From Nonomuraea endophytica (GTDB lineage: Bacteria; Actinomycetota; Actinomycetes; Streptosporangiales; Streptosporangiaceae), in contig NZ_JACHIN010000003.1 in the NCBI RefSeq assembly GCF_014203235.1, positions 488,154-552,153 on the forward strand: a stretch of 64,000 bases of DNA. The letters run 5' to 3'. Shown in pieces: positions 32,639-49,043 of the stretch. Position 1 is the stretch's first letter. Every line of letters begins with the position of its first letter. The notes below the pieces were generated by a model. It was given only the letters and a program-made list of their open reading frames with translations, had not been told where the DNA came from and ran no database searches. A program made the position numbers and the translations under genes.

Positions 32639-35600
32639 ATGACGGAAACAGCGACACGTCTGCCTTTTCAGCATCGGCTGCTTTCCGCGCCTGAGCTAGA
32701 GGCGCCGGTGAGTGAGCTGACCGGGCTGGCCTGCCGTGCCGTGCAGACGGTTCCCGGTGGTGGGCTGGTGCTGCTGGTGGAGGTGGACGGCGATCGCGCG
32801 CCGTCGGCCACGCGGGTACGGGCCGCCGTCCTGGACGCCTGCGGCGAGGTGGCCGAAACGGTGGTGACGCTCGCCCCGGGCTCGCTGGCCGGGGAGACGG
32901 CCGAGCTGGTGAACCGGTTGAGGCGCGGAGCGCTACCGGTGCTGGAGACGAACACGCTGGCCGTACCGGCTGTGTGGGATGAGCAGGACGTTCCGGAGAT
33001 CAGCGGGCGGGGGCCACTGCGGGCTGACCGGCCGGAGCTTGGGCTGCAGGAGATCGCGCGGGCCGCGGGCGAGTTGCTTGGTGTCGCGCCCGAGGAGCTG
33101 GGACCGGAGGCGGATCTCATCGCGCTGGGCGCCGACTCCATCCGGATCATGCAGCTCGCCAACGACTGGCAGCGCCAGGGCGTCATGGTCAAGTTCGGCG
33201 ACCTGATGGAGTCGCCGACGCTCGCCTCCTGGCACACCCTCCTGAACTCGGGCGGTCCGGTCGCACCGCCGCCCCCAGAGACCGGGCCGCCCGACCGGCA
33301 CGCCCCCTTCGCGCTCACGCCCCTGCAGCACGCCTACTGGTTCGGCCGTCGCGACCGTCAGGTGCTCGGGGGAGTCGGCTGCCACTTCTACGCCGAGTTC
33401 GACGGCCGCGGCCTGGACCCGGACGCCCTGGAGCGCGCCGCCCGCGCCCTGTTCGACCGGCATGAGCTGCTGCGCGCCCGCTTCCTCGACGACGCCACCC
33501 AGCAGATCCTGCCGGAGAGCCCATGGCCCGGCCTCACCGTCCACGACCTGCGCGAAGAAGCGGACACCGAAGCCCGCCTGCGAGAGGTGCGCGAAAGCCT
33601 GTCGCACCGCCGGCTGGAGGTGGAGCGCGGCGAGGTGCTCGACCTGACGCTCTCCCTGCTGCCGGACGGCGCCCACCGCCTCCACGCCAACATCGACCTG
33701 CTCGTCGCCGACGTACGCAGCATCCAGATCCTCCTGGAGGACCTGGCCTCGCTCTACCAGGGCGCCACCCCGCCCCCGCTGACCTACGGCTTCCCCGACT
33801 ACCTCGCCGAGCAGGAGCGACAGCGCGCCGCCGACCGCGAGGCCGACCGCCGCTACTGGGCCGGACGCCTGCCCGAACTGCCGCCCGGCCCTGCCCTCCC
33901 GCTCGCCATGGAGCCAGGCAAGCTGGGGCGCGTGCGGGTGGTCCGCCGCGACCGCAGGATCACCGCCGCCGACCGGGAACGCCTGTCCGAGCGGGCCCGC
34001 GCCCATGGCCTCACGCTGCCGATGACGCTGGCCGCCGCGCTGGCCGAGGTCGTGGGCGCGTGGAGCGCCTCGCCCCGGTTCGTGCTCAACGCCCCCTTGT
34101 TCGACCGGGCCCTGCCGCACCCCGAGGTCGAGCACATGGTGGCCGACTTCAGCAACCTCATCCTGCTGGAGGTGGACCTGTCGGAGCCGCAGACGTTCGC
34201 CGAGCGGGCCGCCTCGCTGCAGGCGCGATTCCAGCGGGACGTGGCGCACTCGGCCTACACCGGCGTCGAGGTCCTGCGCGACCTCAACCGCGGCGGCCGG
34301 CACGACCAGGTGAGCGCCCCGGTGGTGTTCACCAGCGCGCTGGGCATGGGCGACCTGGTCACCGAGGACGTCCAGCGCAGCCTCGGCTCGCTCGGCTGGA
34401 TGCTGTCGCAGACCCCGCAGGTCTGGCTGGACCACCAGGTGGTCGAGGTCGACGGCGGCCTGCTGGTCAACTGGGACGCCGTCGACGACCTCTTCCCGCC
34501 CGGCGTCCTGGACGGCATGGCCGCCGCCTACGACCGCCTGATCGACTGGCTCCTGACCGAAGACTGGTCCGCACCCCCGCCCCACCCGGCCCGCCCCGCC
34601 CCGGAAACGACCGAGACCCCCCTGCCCGAGGGCACCCTGCACGCGCGCTTCTTCGACCGGGCCCGCCGCGATCCGTCCCGGATCGCGATTCAGCCCGACC
34701 TCTCCTATGGCGAGCTGTCGGATCGGGCGCTGCGGGTGGCGGGTTCGTTGGCCGAGCAGGGTGTACGGCCCGGCGACGCGGTGGCCGTCTGCCTGCCGAA
34801 GGGCCCTGACCAGGTGGCCGCCGTCCTGGGCGTGCTGGCCGCCGGAGCCCTCTACGTCCCGATAGGCGTCGACCAGCCGCCGGCCCGCCGCGACCAGATC
34901 CTGCGCCGGGCCGGAGCCCGGCTCCTGCTCACCGACCTGCCCTCCGGCCCGCCGCTGGAGGCTCCGGTCGAGGTGGACCCGGAGGCGAGCGCGTACGTCA
35001 TCTTCACCTCGGGTTCCACGGGTGAGCCGAAGGGCGTCGAGATCTCCCATCAGGCCGCCCTGAACACGGTGCTCGACGTCAACCGGCGCTTCGGCGTGAC
35101 CGCCGACGACCGGGTGCTCGCGGTGTCGGCGCTCGACTTCGACCTGTCGGTCTGGGACGTGTTCGGCCTGCTGTCGGCAGGCGGCTCCCTCGTCATGATC
35201 GGCGAGGACGAGCGCCGCGACGCCGCCCGCTGGGCCGCGCTGGTGGCCGAGCACGGGGTGACCGTGTGGAACACCGTCCCGGCCCTGCTCGACATGCTGC
35301 TCACGGGCACGGAGTCCACGCTCACCTCGCTGCGCCTGGCGATGGTGTCCGGCGACTGGGTCCCGCTCGACCTGTCCGCCCGGCTCGCCAGCGAGGCCCC
35401 GGAGTGCGAGCTGATCGCCCTGGGCGGGGCGACCGAGGCGTCGATCTGGTCCAACTACTGCCCGGTCCCCGCCGAAGTGCCGCCGGAGTGGGTCTCGGTC
35501 CCCTACGGCAAGCCCCTCGCGAACCAGTGCTTCCGCGTGGTGGACGGGCTCGGCCGCGACTGCCCCGACTGGGTGGCGGGCGAGCTGTGGATCGGCGGCG

Positions 35601-38600
35601 CGGGCGTCGCCAAGGGATATCGCGGCGACCCGGAGACGACCGGCGCGAAGTTCGTGAACGGCTGGTACCGGACCGGCGACATGGGCCGCTACTGGCCCGA
35701 CGGCACCCTGGAGTTCCTGGGCCGCCTCGACCACCAGGTCAAGATCCGCGGACACCGGATCGAACTGGGCGAGATCGAAGCCGCCCTGCTCGCCCACCCC
35801 CACGTCGACCGCGCCGTGGCCACCAAGATCGAGCGCCGCCTCGCCGCCGTGGTCGTCAGCACCGGTGACCTCGGCGACCTGCCCGACCGGCTGGCGGAGC
35901 GGCTTCCGCCGTACATGATCCCCGACCGGATCGTGCCCGTGCGGGACCTGCCGCTCACCCCCAACGGCAAGATCGACAGGACGGTGGTGCGAGGCATCCT
36001 CGCCGACCAGGAGCAGCGCGACGAGCCGTTCGAGCCGCCGCGGCCGGGCGTGGAGAGCGCCGTCGCCGCCATCTGGGCCGAGCTGCTGGAACTGCCCGCG
36101 GTCGGCCGCGACCAGAGCTTCTTCACGCTGGGCGGTGACAGCCTGCTGGCCACCCGCCTCATCACCCGGCTGCGCGAGGGCGGCGTGTCCGGCGGGCGGC
36201 TCACGAACCTGTTCGACCATCCCGAGCTCGCCGCCTTCGTCGCCACCCTGACGCCGGGGGAGGAGGAGGACGAGCGGGCCGCGCTGCGCGCCGACCCCGA
36301 GCACCGGTACGAGCCCTTCCCGCCCACCGACGTGCAACGCGCCTACTGGCTCGGCCGCACCGACGACTTCGCGCTGGGCGGCGTGGGCTGCCACTTCTAC
36401 ACCGAGTACGACCTGGAGGACCTCGACCTGCCCCGCCTGGAGACGGCCTGGAACCGGCTCGTCGAGCGGCACGCGATGCTGCGCGCGGTGTTCCTGCCCG
36501 ACGGCACCCAGCGGGTGCTGCCCGAGACGCCCCGCTTCACCATCGCGGTCACCGAGGCGGGCGAGGACGCCGACGAGGCGCTCGCCGGGCTGCGCGCGGA
36601 CATGTCGCACCAGCTCATCGACGCCACCCGGTGGCCGCTGTTCGACGTGCGGGCCGTACGTTACGGCGCGGGCCGCACGCGGCTGGGCGTCAGCTTCGAC
36701 AACATCATCCTGGACGCGCTCAGCACCATGACACTCCTCCGCGAACTGGACACGCTCTACCACGACCCGGCCGCCGAGCTGCCGCCCGCCGGGCCCTCGT
36801 TCCGCGACTACGTGCTCACCGTCAAGCCGGGCCCGAAGTCCCTGCGCCGGGCACAGGAATACTGGTCGGAGCGGGTCGCCGAACTGCCGCCCGCCCCGCA
36901 GCTCCCGCTGGCCGAGGAGCCGGAGCGCATCGGCCGCCCGCGCTTCACCCGCCGCCGGACCTGCGTGCCGGCCGAGCGGTGGCAGGCCGTGAAGGACGCC
37001 GCCAGGGCGCACGACCTGACCCCGTCCACGGTGCTGGCCACCACGTTCGCCGAGGCGCTCGGCGCGTGGAGCGCCCGCCGCGACATGACGATCAACCTGA
37101 CCCTGTTCGACCGCCGCGAGGTGCATCCGGACATCGACACCGTCCTGGGCGACTTCACCTCGCTGCTCCTGGTCGCCTACGAGCCGGGCGGCACCTGGCT
37201 GGACAGCGCCCGCCGCCTGCAGCGCCGGGTCGTGCGCGATCTGGAGCACAGCGACGTCTCCGCGCTGTGGGTGATGCGCGAGCTGGCCAGGCGTACCGGC
37301 GCGGCCGACGCCGCGATGCCGGTGGTGTTCACCAGCACGCTCGGCATGGACGCCACCCCCTCCGGCGCCCTGTTCTCCGACCCGTTCTGGGGCGTCTCGC
37401 AGACGCCGCAGGTCTGGCTGGACCACCAGGTGGTCGAGATCGACGGTGACCTGCTCGTCAACTGGGACGCCGTCGACGACCTCTTCCCGCCCGGCGTCCT
37501 GGACGGCATGTTCGCCGCCTTCGCCGGGATGCTGGAGCGCCTGTCCACCGAGGACTGGGACGCCGCCGTCCCCTGCCTCACCCCGTCGGAGCAGCTCGTC
37601 ACCCGCGCCGGCGCCAACGACACCGCCACCTCCCCGCCCGAGGGCACCCTGCACGCGCGTTTCTTCGACCGGGCCCGCCGCGATCCGTCCCGGATCGCGA
37701 TCCAGCCCGACCTCTCCTATGGCGAGCTGTCGGATCGGGCGCTGCGGGTGGCGGGCTCCTTGGTCGAGCAGGGTGTACGGCCCGGCGACGCCGTGGCCGT
37801 CTGCCTGCCCAAGGGCGCCGATCAGGTGGCCGCGGTCCTGGGCGTGCTGGCGGCCGGAGCCCTCTACGTGCCCATCGGCGCCGACCAGCCGAAGCTGCGC
37901 AGGGAGCGGATGCTCCGCCGGGCCGGGGTCCGCCTGACCCTCACCGACCTGCCCTCCGGCCCGCCGCTGGAGGCTCCGGTCGAGGTGGACCCGGAGGCGA
38001 GCGCGTACGTCATCTTCACCTCGGGTTCCACGGGTGAGCCGAAGGGCGTCGAGATCTCCCATCGGGCCGCCCTGAACACGGTCCTGGACGTCAACCGGCG
38101 CTTCGGCGTGACCGCCGACGACCGGGTGCTCGCGGTGTCGGCGCTCGACTTCGACCTGTCGGTCTGGGATGTGTTCGGCCTGCTGTCGGCAGGGGGTTCG
38201 CTGGTTGTGATCGGCGAGGACGAGCGCCGGGACGCCGCCCGCTGGGCCGCCTTGGTCGCCGAGCATGAGGTGACCGTCTGGAACACCGTCCCGGCCCTGC
38301 TCGACATGCTGCTCACCGCCGATCGGGGCAGCCTGGGCTCCCTGCGCCTGGCCATGGTGTCCGGCGACTGGGTCCCGCTCGACCTGTCCGCGAGGCTCAG
38401 CCACGCCGCCCCCGACTGCGAGCTGATCGCCCTGGGCGGAGCCACCGAGGCGTCGATCTGGTCCAACTACTGCCCGGTCCCCGCCAAGGTGCCGCCGGAG
38501 TGGACGTCGGTCCCCTACGGCAAGCCCCTCGCGAACCAGTGCTTCCGCGTCGTCGACTCCGTGGGCCGGGACTGCCCGGACTGGGTGGCGGGCGAGCTGT

Positions 38601-39297
38601 GGATCGGCGGCGCGGGCGTCGCCAAGGGATATCGCGGCGACCCGGAGACGACCGGCGCGAAGTTCGTGAACGGCTGGTACCGGACCGGCGACATGGGCCG
38701 CTACTGGCCCGACGGCACCCTGGAGTTCCTGGGCCGCCTCGACCACCAGGTCAAGATCCGCGGACACCGGATCGAGCTCGGCGAGATCGAGGCCGCCCTT
38801 CGGTCACACCCGAACGTCGAACGCGCGGTCGCCACCAAGGTGGACCGCCACCTGGCCGCCTTCGTCGTCCCCACCGGCGACCTCGACGACCTGCGCGACC
38901 GGCTCGCCGACCGCCTGCCCTCCTACGCCGTTCCCGCCACGATCACCCCGCTGGACGACCTCCCGCTCGGCGCGAACGGCAAGGTCGACCGCGCCGCCCT
39001 CGCCCTGCTGGCCGGCGAACCCGACGGCCAGAGCCGCGACGCCCCACCTGACGGCCCAACAGAGCAGGCCCTCGCCGCCATCTGGCGATCCCTGCTCGAC
39101 CTGCCGGACGTCGGCAGGCACCAGAACTTCGTGACGCTCGGCGGCGACAGCGTCCTGGCCACCCGCCTGGCCGAGGAGATCAGGATCGAGTTCGGCGTCG
39201 AAGTCCCGCTGCGGGAGCTGTTCGCCGGGCCGACGATCGCCGAGCACGCCGCCCTGATCGACCACCGCGACGACTCAGCCTTCGAGGAGGGCTCGCT

Positions 39298-39301
<4 letters not shown>
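32639..39301 (+). CDS. NRPS1: ArCP-Cy-A(Cys)-PCP-Cy-A(Cys)-PCP
   Basis: A 2220-residue synthetase with this start. A GTG at 32579 is also in frame but would include AT-richer codons and a rare TTA codon at 32612, so ATG 32639 is preferred; neither has a clear ribosome site. Aryl carrier Ser codon 33137 (GADSI). Cy1 has DLLVADVRS and Cy2 has DNIILDALS, both the DxxxxDxxS cyclisation signature. Both A domains read as DLWNMSLIWK in the ten-residue code, 8/10 to the cysteine code of PchE/HMWP2. PCP Ser codons are at 36140 and 39149. It should condense an aryl acid with two cysteines and cyclise each to thiazoline. Stop overlaps NRPS2 start. Confidence 0.93.
34625..35797 (+). repeat. Intragenic repeat copy 1 (A1 domain)
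   Basis: This segment is nearly identical to 37637-38809 at the nucleotide level, at an offset of exactly 3012 bases (for example GAGGGCACCCTGCACGCGCG at both). It covers most of the first adenylation domain, including the substrate pocket. The two copies differ in a few short patches, as expected for gene conversion after module duplication. Confidence 0.85.
37637..38809 (+). repeat. Intragenic repeat copy 2 (A2 domain)
   Basis: Second copy of the adenylation-domain repeat. A shorter near-identical block also precedes it at the end of each Cy domain (about 34410-34515 and 37400-37505). Both copies carry the same ten-residue specificity code. Confidence 0.85.
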
Positions 39302-44780
<5,479 letters not shown>

Positions 44781-44784
<4 letters not shown>

Positions 44785-45827
44785 CCATCGGCGTGACCGG
44801 ATGCTACGGCGCCGTCGGCCGGGCCCTGACCCGCCGGCTGCCCGGCCCGCTGCGGCTCGGCGGCCGGGACCCCGCCCGCGTGCGCGCCCAGGCCGGGCCG
44901 GACGACGAGCGCGTCACCCTGGACCTGGCCGACGCCGCCGCGCAGGCCCGGTTCTGCGCCGGATGCGAGGTGGTGGTCAACTGCGCCGGGCCGTCCGCGA
45001 CCGTCCTCGACACCGTGGCCAGGGCGGCGCTGGCCGCAGGAGCGCACTACGTGGACGTCGCGGGCGACCGGCTCGACCTCGCCCTTCTCGCTGACCTGGC
45101 CCTGCGGGCACCCGGCGGGCCGCGCGCCGCCGTGCTGTCGGCGGGCATGATGCCGGGCTTGTCCGCGCTGCTGCCCCGGGCGATGGCAGGCCCGGCGGCG
45201 CACCGCCTCGTCGCCCACGTCGGCGGACTCGACCACTTCACCAAGGCCGCCGCCCTCGACTACATCGCCTCCCTGACCGGCGAGTACGCCACCCCGCAGG
45301 CTGCCTGGCGCGGCCACCGAGAGGTGCGCGCCGCCCTGCGCCCGCTCGCCGGGGTGCGCCTGCCGCACTTCCCCGGCCGGGTCAGCGCCTACCCCTACCT
45401 CAGCCGGGAGAGCGCCCGCCTGGCCCGCGAGCTCGGGCTGGCCGAGGTCGAGTGGTGGGGCGTCTTCGACGGTGAACGCGCTCCGCGCGCCCTGGCGGGC
45501 GCCGCCGGCAGGGATCCTGGGCAGGCGGCGCGGGACCTGGAGCTGGCCGCCCGGCTCGACGCGGTGGGGCGGGAGCCGTACTTCCAGCTCGTCTTCGACC
45601 TGGACGGCAGGACGCTGATCACCCGCGCCGCCGACAGCTACGAGCTGACCGCCGCCGTGGCGGCCAGCGCGGTCAGGGCGCTCGCCGAAGGGCGGGTGCC
45701 GCCGGGCGCGCACGAGGCCGCCTGGGTGCTCGACCCCGAGCGGATGCTGGACGAGCTGCGCGCGGACCCGGCCGTGCGGGTCACCTCCAGCGTCGAGGAA
45801 GCCGTCGTCGAGGAGGGGGTCCTGTGA
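44781..45827 (+). CDS. Saccharopine-dehydrogenase-like NAD(P)-binding reductase
   Basis: The 348-residue protein has an N-terminal Rossmann motif (GVTGCYGAVGRAL) and the CEVVVNCAGPS segment of the saccharopine dehydrogenase NADP-binding family; it is shorter than true saccharopine reductases. ATG overlaps NRPS2, GTGA overlaps the next reductase. Its exact reaction is unknown; a second imine/thiazoline reduction or modification of a released intermediate is plausible from position. Confidence 0.8.
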
Positions 45828-46906
45828 ACGGGCAGCCGCGCGTGCTGGTCTGCGGGACCGGCTTCGGCCGGATCCACCTGGCCGCGATCACCGCGCCCGG
45901 GTCCGGGTTCCGGCTCGCGGGCATTCTCGCCAAGGGCGGCGAACGTTCGCACGCCTGCGCGCGGGAGGCGGGGGCGCCGCTCTGGACCCGCGTCGAGGAC
46001 GTGCCGGACGGCGTCGACCTGGCCTGCGTCGTGCTGCTCGGCGCGGTGAACGGCGGCCCGGCCAGCGAGGTCGCGGCGGCGCTGACGGCCCGCGGCGTGC
46101 ATGTGCTGCAAGAAGGGCCGCTGCTGCGCGACGAGCTGGCCGGGCTGCTGCGCGCCGCCCGCGAGCACCACACCGTGTACCAGGTCAACAGCCACTACGT
46201 GCACCTGCCGCCGGTGCGGCGCTTCATCGCCGCCGCCCGCGCGCTGCGCCCGCTCTACGTCGAGGCGGCCTGCGGCGTGCAGGTCTCCTACCACCTGTTC
46301 GACATCCTGGGCCGGGCGCTGGGCGGGCTGCGCCCCTTCGACCTGCCCGCGCCCACCGGCTCGGGACCCTTCCGCACGATCGACGGCACCCTCGCCGGGA
46401 TGCCGTTCACGCTGCGCGTGCAGAACCAGCTGCACCCCGCCGACCCCGACAACCACGCCCACCTGCTGCACCGGATCACCATCGGCGCGGACGGCGGCAC
46501 GCTCACGCTGACCGGCACCCACGGGCCCGTCCTGTGGTCGCCGCGGCCGCACCTGCCGGAAGAAGCCAGAAAGACCACCAGATTCGCCGACGCCGCCGAC
46601 CCCGGCCTCGACCTGCCCGCCACCACCGTCATCGGCCCAGCTCAGACGCCCAGCTACCGCGAAATCCTGGCGACCCACTGGCCCGCGGCGGCCCACCGGG
46701 CGATCAGCGGTCTGTGGAAAGCCGCCGGTGACAGGATCGATCCGCTGCGTGAGGGGCAGTACTACCTGTCGGTCAGCGGGATCTGGCAGGCGATGGCCGC
46801 CTCCCTGGGGTTCCCCGAGCGGCTGTCGGGGCCGCCGCCCCGCCCGATGCCCGCCGCCGAGCTGATCGCGGCCGCCCGTACCGAACTGGAGGACTCACCG
46901 GCATGA
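45824..46906 (+). CDS. Thiazolinyl imine reductase (Irp3/PchG-like)
   Basis: The 360-residue protein has an N-terminal nucleotide fold starting VLVCGTGFGRIHLAA and the family blocks GILAKGGERS, VLQEGPLL and VNSHYVHLPPVRRFI. Irp3, PchG and YbtU reduce one enzyme-bound thiazoline to thiazolidine using NADPH, acting in trans on the NRPS. Presence here predicts one thiazolidine ring in the product, probably the third ring that the MT could then N-methylate. Confidence 0.88.
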   Translation: MNGQPRVLVCGTGFGRIHLAAITAPGSGFRLAGILAKGGERSHACAREAGAPLWTRVEDVPDGVDLACVVLLGAVNGGPASEVAAALTARGVHVLQEGPLLRDELAGLLRAAREHHTVYQVNSHYVHLPPVRRFIAAARALRPLYVEAACGVQVSYHLFDILGRALGGLRPFDLPAPTGSGPFRTIDGTLAGMPFTLRVQNQLHPADPDNHAHLLHRITIGADGGTLTLTGTHGPVLWSPRPHLPEEARKTTRFADAADPGLDLPATTVIGPAQTPSYREILATHWPAAAHRAISGLWKAAGDRIDPLREGQYYLSVSGIWQAMAASLGFPERLSGPPPRPMPAAELIAAARTELEDSPA

Positions 46907-47682
46907 CCACGACGACCACCCGGCAGCGCGAGCAGTGGCTGCGGCCGCTGCGCGTCCAGGAGGTGCCCAGGCTGCGCCTGGTCTGCTTCCCGCACGCCGG
47001 CGGCGCCGCCGGGTTCTTCCGCACCTGGGCCGCGCGCCTTCCCGAAGGCGTCGAGCTGTACGGCGTGCAGTACCCCGGCCGCCAGGACCGCCTGCGCGAA
47101 CCCCACGCGGCGAGCATGGACGAGCTGGCCGGACCGGTCGCAGCCGCCCTGGCCCCGATGGGCGAGGTGCCGCTGGCCCTGTTCGGCCACAGCATGGGCG
47201 CCGCCGTCGCGCACGAGACGGTCCGCCGCCTGGAGACCCTGCTCGGCGGCCCGATCGCGGCCCTGGTCGTGTCCGGCCGCCCCGCCCCGCACCTGGCCCA
47301 CCCCGGGCAGGTGCACCTCGGCGGCGAGCGGGCACTGCTGGAAGACCTGCGCAGGCTCGGCGGCACCAGCGACGAGGTCCTCGACGACCCCGCGCTGCGC
47401 GAGCTGATCCTGCCCACGCTCGAAGCCGACTACCGGCTGATCGAGACCTACCGGCCGCACGAGGCAGGGCCGATCGCGACCCCGATCTGCGCCGCCGTCG
47501 GCGCGGCCGACCCCGAGGCAGACCACGACGAGGCCGCCGCCTGGAACGGCTGCACGACCGGCCCGTTCCGGCTTTGGGCCTTCCCCGGCGGCCACTTCTA
47601 CCTCGTCCCCCACGAGGGCGAGCTGGTCGAGCAGGTGCTGCAGTTCTGCGGCCTGCCCGGCAGCTGGCCCTCGACCCCGTAA
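46903..47682 (+). CDS. Type II thioesterase
   Basis: The 259-residue alpha/beta hydrolase has the nucleophile in LFGHSMGAAVA, an Asp in the GAADPEAD stretch and the final His in FPGGHFYL. External thioesterases of this type remove wrong acyl groups from carrier domains. ATGA overlap with the imine reductase. In this cluster it could also release an activated aryl group from CoA or ArCP. Confidence 0.92.
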   Translation: MTTTTTRQREQWLRPLRVQEVPRLRLVCFPHAGGAAGFFRTWAARLPEGVELYGVQYPGRQDRLREPHAASMDELAGPVAAALAPMGEVPLALFGHSMGAAVAHETVRRLETLLGGPIAALVVSGRPAPHLAHPGQVHLGGERALLEDLRRLGGTSDEVLDDPALRELILPTLEADYRLIETYRPHEAGPIATPICAAVGAADPEADHDEAAAWNGCTTGPFRLWAFPGGHFYLVPHEGELVEQVLQFCGLPGSWPSTP

Positions 47683-47706
47683 CCCCAACGAGAGGAGACA
47701 CCGAGC

Positions 47707-48078
47707 ATGAGCGTCGAGAAGGAACTACGCGAGCTTGAGGAGCAGGGCTGGGCGGCCATCTCTGTCGGCAACGGCGGCTTCTACCGCGAACTGGTCACCG
47801 ACCGCACGATCTGCGTCGAGCCCGACGGCCTGCAGACCGGCGCGGAGCTGGCCGCCGACATCGAGGCCAACAAGTCCCCCTTCGACGACTACACGCTGGA
47901 GGACGTCAAGGTGCTGGAGCTCACCGGCGACGCGGCACTGATCACCTACCGCGCCACCGTCCGCCTCAAGGAGGCCGGGTTCTCCTTCCAGCTCTACATG
48001 ACCAGCGTCTACGAGCGCGTCGGCAACGCGTGGAAGCTCGCCTTCCACCAGCAGACACCGGTGAAGCAGGACGGCTGA
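47707..48078 (+). CDS. SnoaL/NTF2-fold small protein
   Basis: The 123-residue protein starts after GAGGAG at 47692-47697. It has a DUF4440/NTF2-like pattern (LEEQGWAAISVGNGGFYRELV ... VYERVGNAWKLAFHQQTPV, in part). NTF2-fold proteins bind or isomerise small hydrophobic ligands. The conserved position between thioesterase and exporter suggests a pathway-specific role; the reaction is unknown. Confidence 0.8.
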   Translation: MSVEKELRELEEQGWAAISVGNGGFYRELVTDRTICVEPDGLQTGAELAADIEANKSPFDDYTLEDVKVLELTGDAALITYRATVRLKEAGFSFQLYMTSVYERVGNAWKLAFHQQTPVKQDG

Positions 48079-48107
48079 CGGCCACCCACATCGAGGAGAT
48101 GAGCGGC

Positions 48108-49043
48108 ATGAACGGAGGGGGAGTCGAGGTCGAGGGCCTGCGCAAGGTCTTCGGCGACAAGACGGCCGTGGACGAGGTGTCCTTCACCGTCGAACCTGGC
48201 GCGGTGGTGGGCCTGCTGGGCCCCAACGGCGCCGGCAAGACCACGGTGATCAACTGCCTGAGCACACTCCTGCCGCTGGACGGCGGCCGGGCGTCGGTCG
48301 CCGGGCACGACGTGGCGGGCGACCCGTCGGGTGTCCGCGCGTCCATCGCGCTGACCGGCCAGTTCGCCGCGGTCGACGACGTGCTGACCGGACGCCAGAA
48401 CCTCGTGCTGTTCGGCAGGCTGCTCAAACTCGGCAAGGCGGAGGCCGCGGCCCGCGCCGGCGAACTGCTGACCGGCTTCGGCCTGGCGGACGCCGCCGAC
48501 CAGCCCGTCAAGTCCTACTCCGGCGGCATGCGCCGCCGCCTGGACCTGGCCGCCAGCCTGGTGGTCAGCCGCCCGGTGATCTTCCTGGACGAGCCCACCA
48601 CCGGACTGGACCCCGTGGGCCGCCAGGAGATGTGGGACGTGGTCGCCTCGCTGCGCGAGAAGGGCGTCACGCTGCTGCTGACCACCCAGTACCTGGAGGA
48701 GGCCGACCGACTGGCAGACCGGATCGTGCTCATCGACGACGGCAAGGTGGTCGCGGAAGGCACGCCCGGCGAGCTGAAGAAGCAGGTCGGCGGCCAGGTC
48801 TGCGAAGTACGCGCCGAACCGCCCGAGGACGCCCTGCGCGCGCTGCGCGGCAAGGTGGACAACGTCGAGGAGTCCGGCGGCCTGATCGTCGTCCGCGACG
48901 CCGACGGCGGCACGCTCGCCGACGTCGTCGCCGCCCTGCGCGAGCGGGGCGTCGAGGCCGACGACATCCGGCTGCGCCGTCCCACGCTGGACGAGGCCTT
49001 CATCGCGCTCACCGGGCACGAGCGGAAGGAGACGGCCTCATGA
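48108..49043 (+). CDS. ABC exporter ATPase (DrrA-like)
   Basis: The 311-residue ATPase has GPNGAGKTT, YSGGMRRRLDLA, VIFLDEPTTGLD and the C-terminal DrrA extension. ATG 48108 is nine bases after GAGGAG; an in-frame ATG at 48099 overlaps that site. It energises the two DrrB-like membrane proteins downstream and probably exports the siderophore. No importer for the loaded siderophore lies inside the cluster. Confidence 0.92.
   Translation: MNGGGVEVEGLRKVFGDKTAVDEVSFTVEPGAVVGLLGPNGAGKTTVINCLSTLLPLDGGRASVAGHDVAGDPSGVRASIALTGQFAAVDDVLTGRQNLVLFGRLLKLGKAEAAARAGELLTGFGLADAADQPVKSYSGGMRRRLDLAASLVVSRPVIFLDEPTTGLDPVGRQEMWDVVASLREKGVTLLLTTQYLEEADRLADRIVLIDDGKVVAEGTPGELKKQVGGQVCEVRAEPPEDALRALRGKVDNVEESGGLIVVRDADGGTLADVVAALRERGVEADDIRLRRPTLDEAFIALTGHERKETAS

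Noticed and set aside
32933..38767. 1944-residue open frame on the minus strand across NRPS1
   Set aside because: It is antisense to a clearly coding NRPS and shows low-complexity Arg/Gly/Asp/Val-rich translation without domains; a shadow of GC-rich codon bias.
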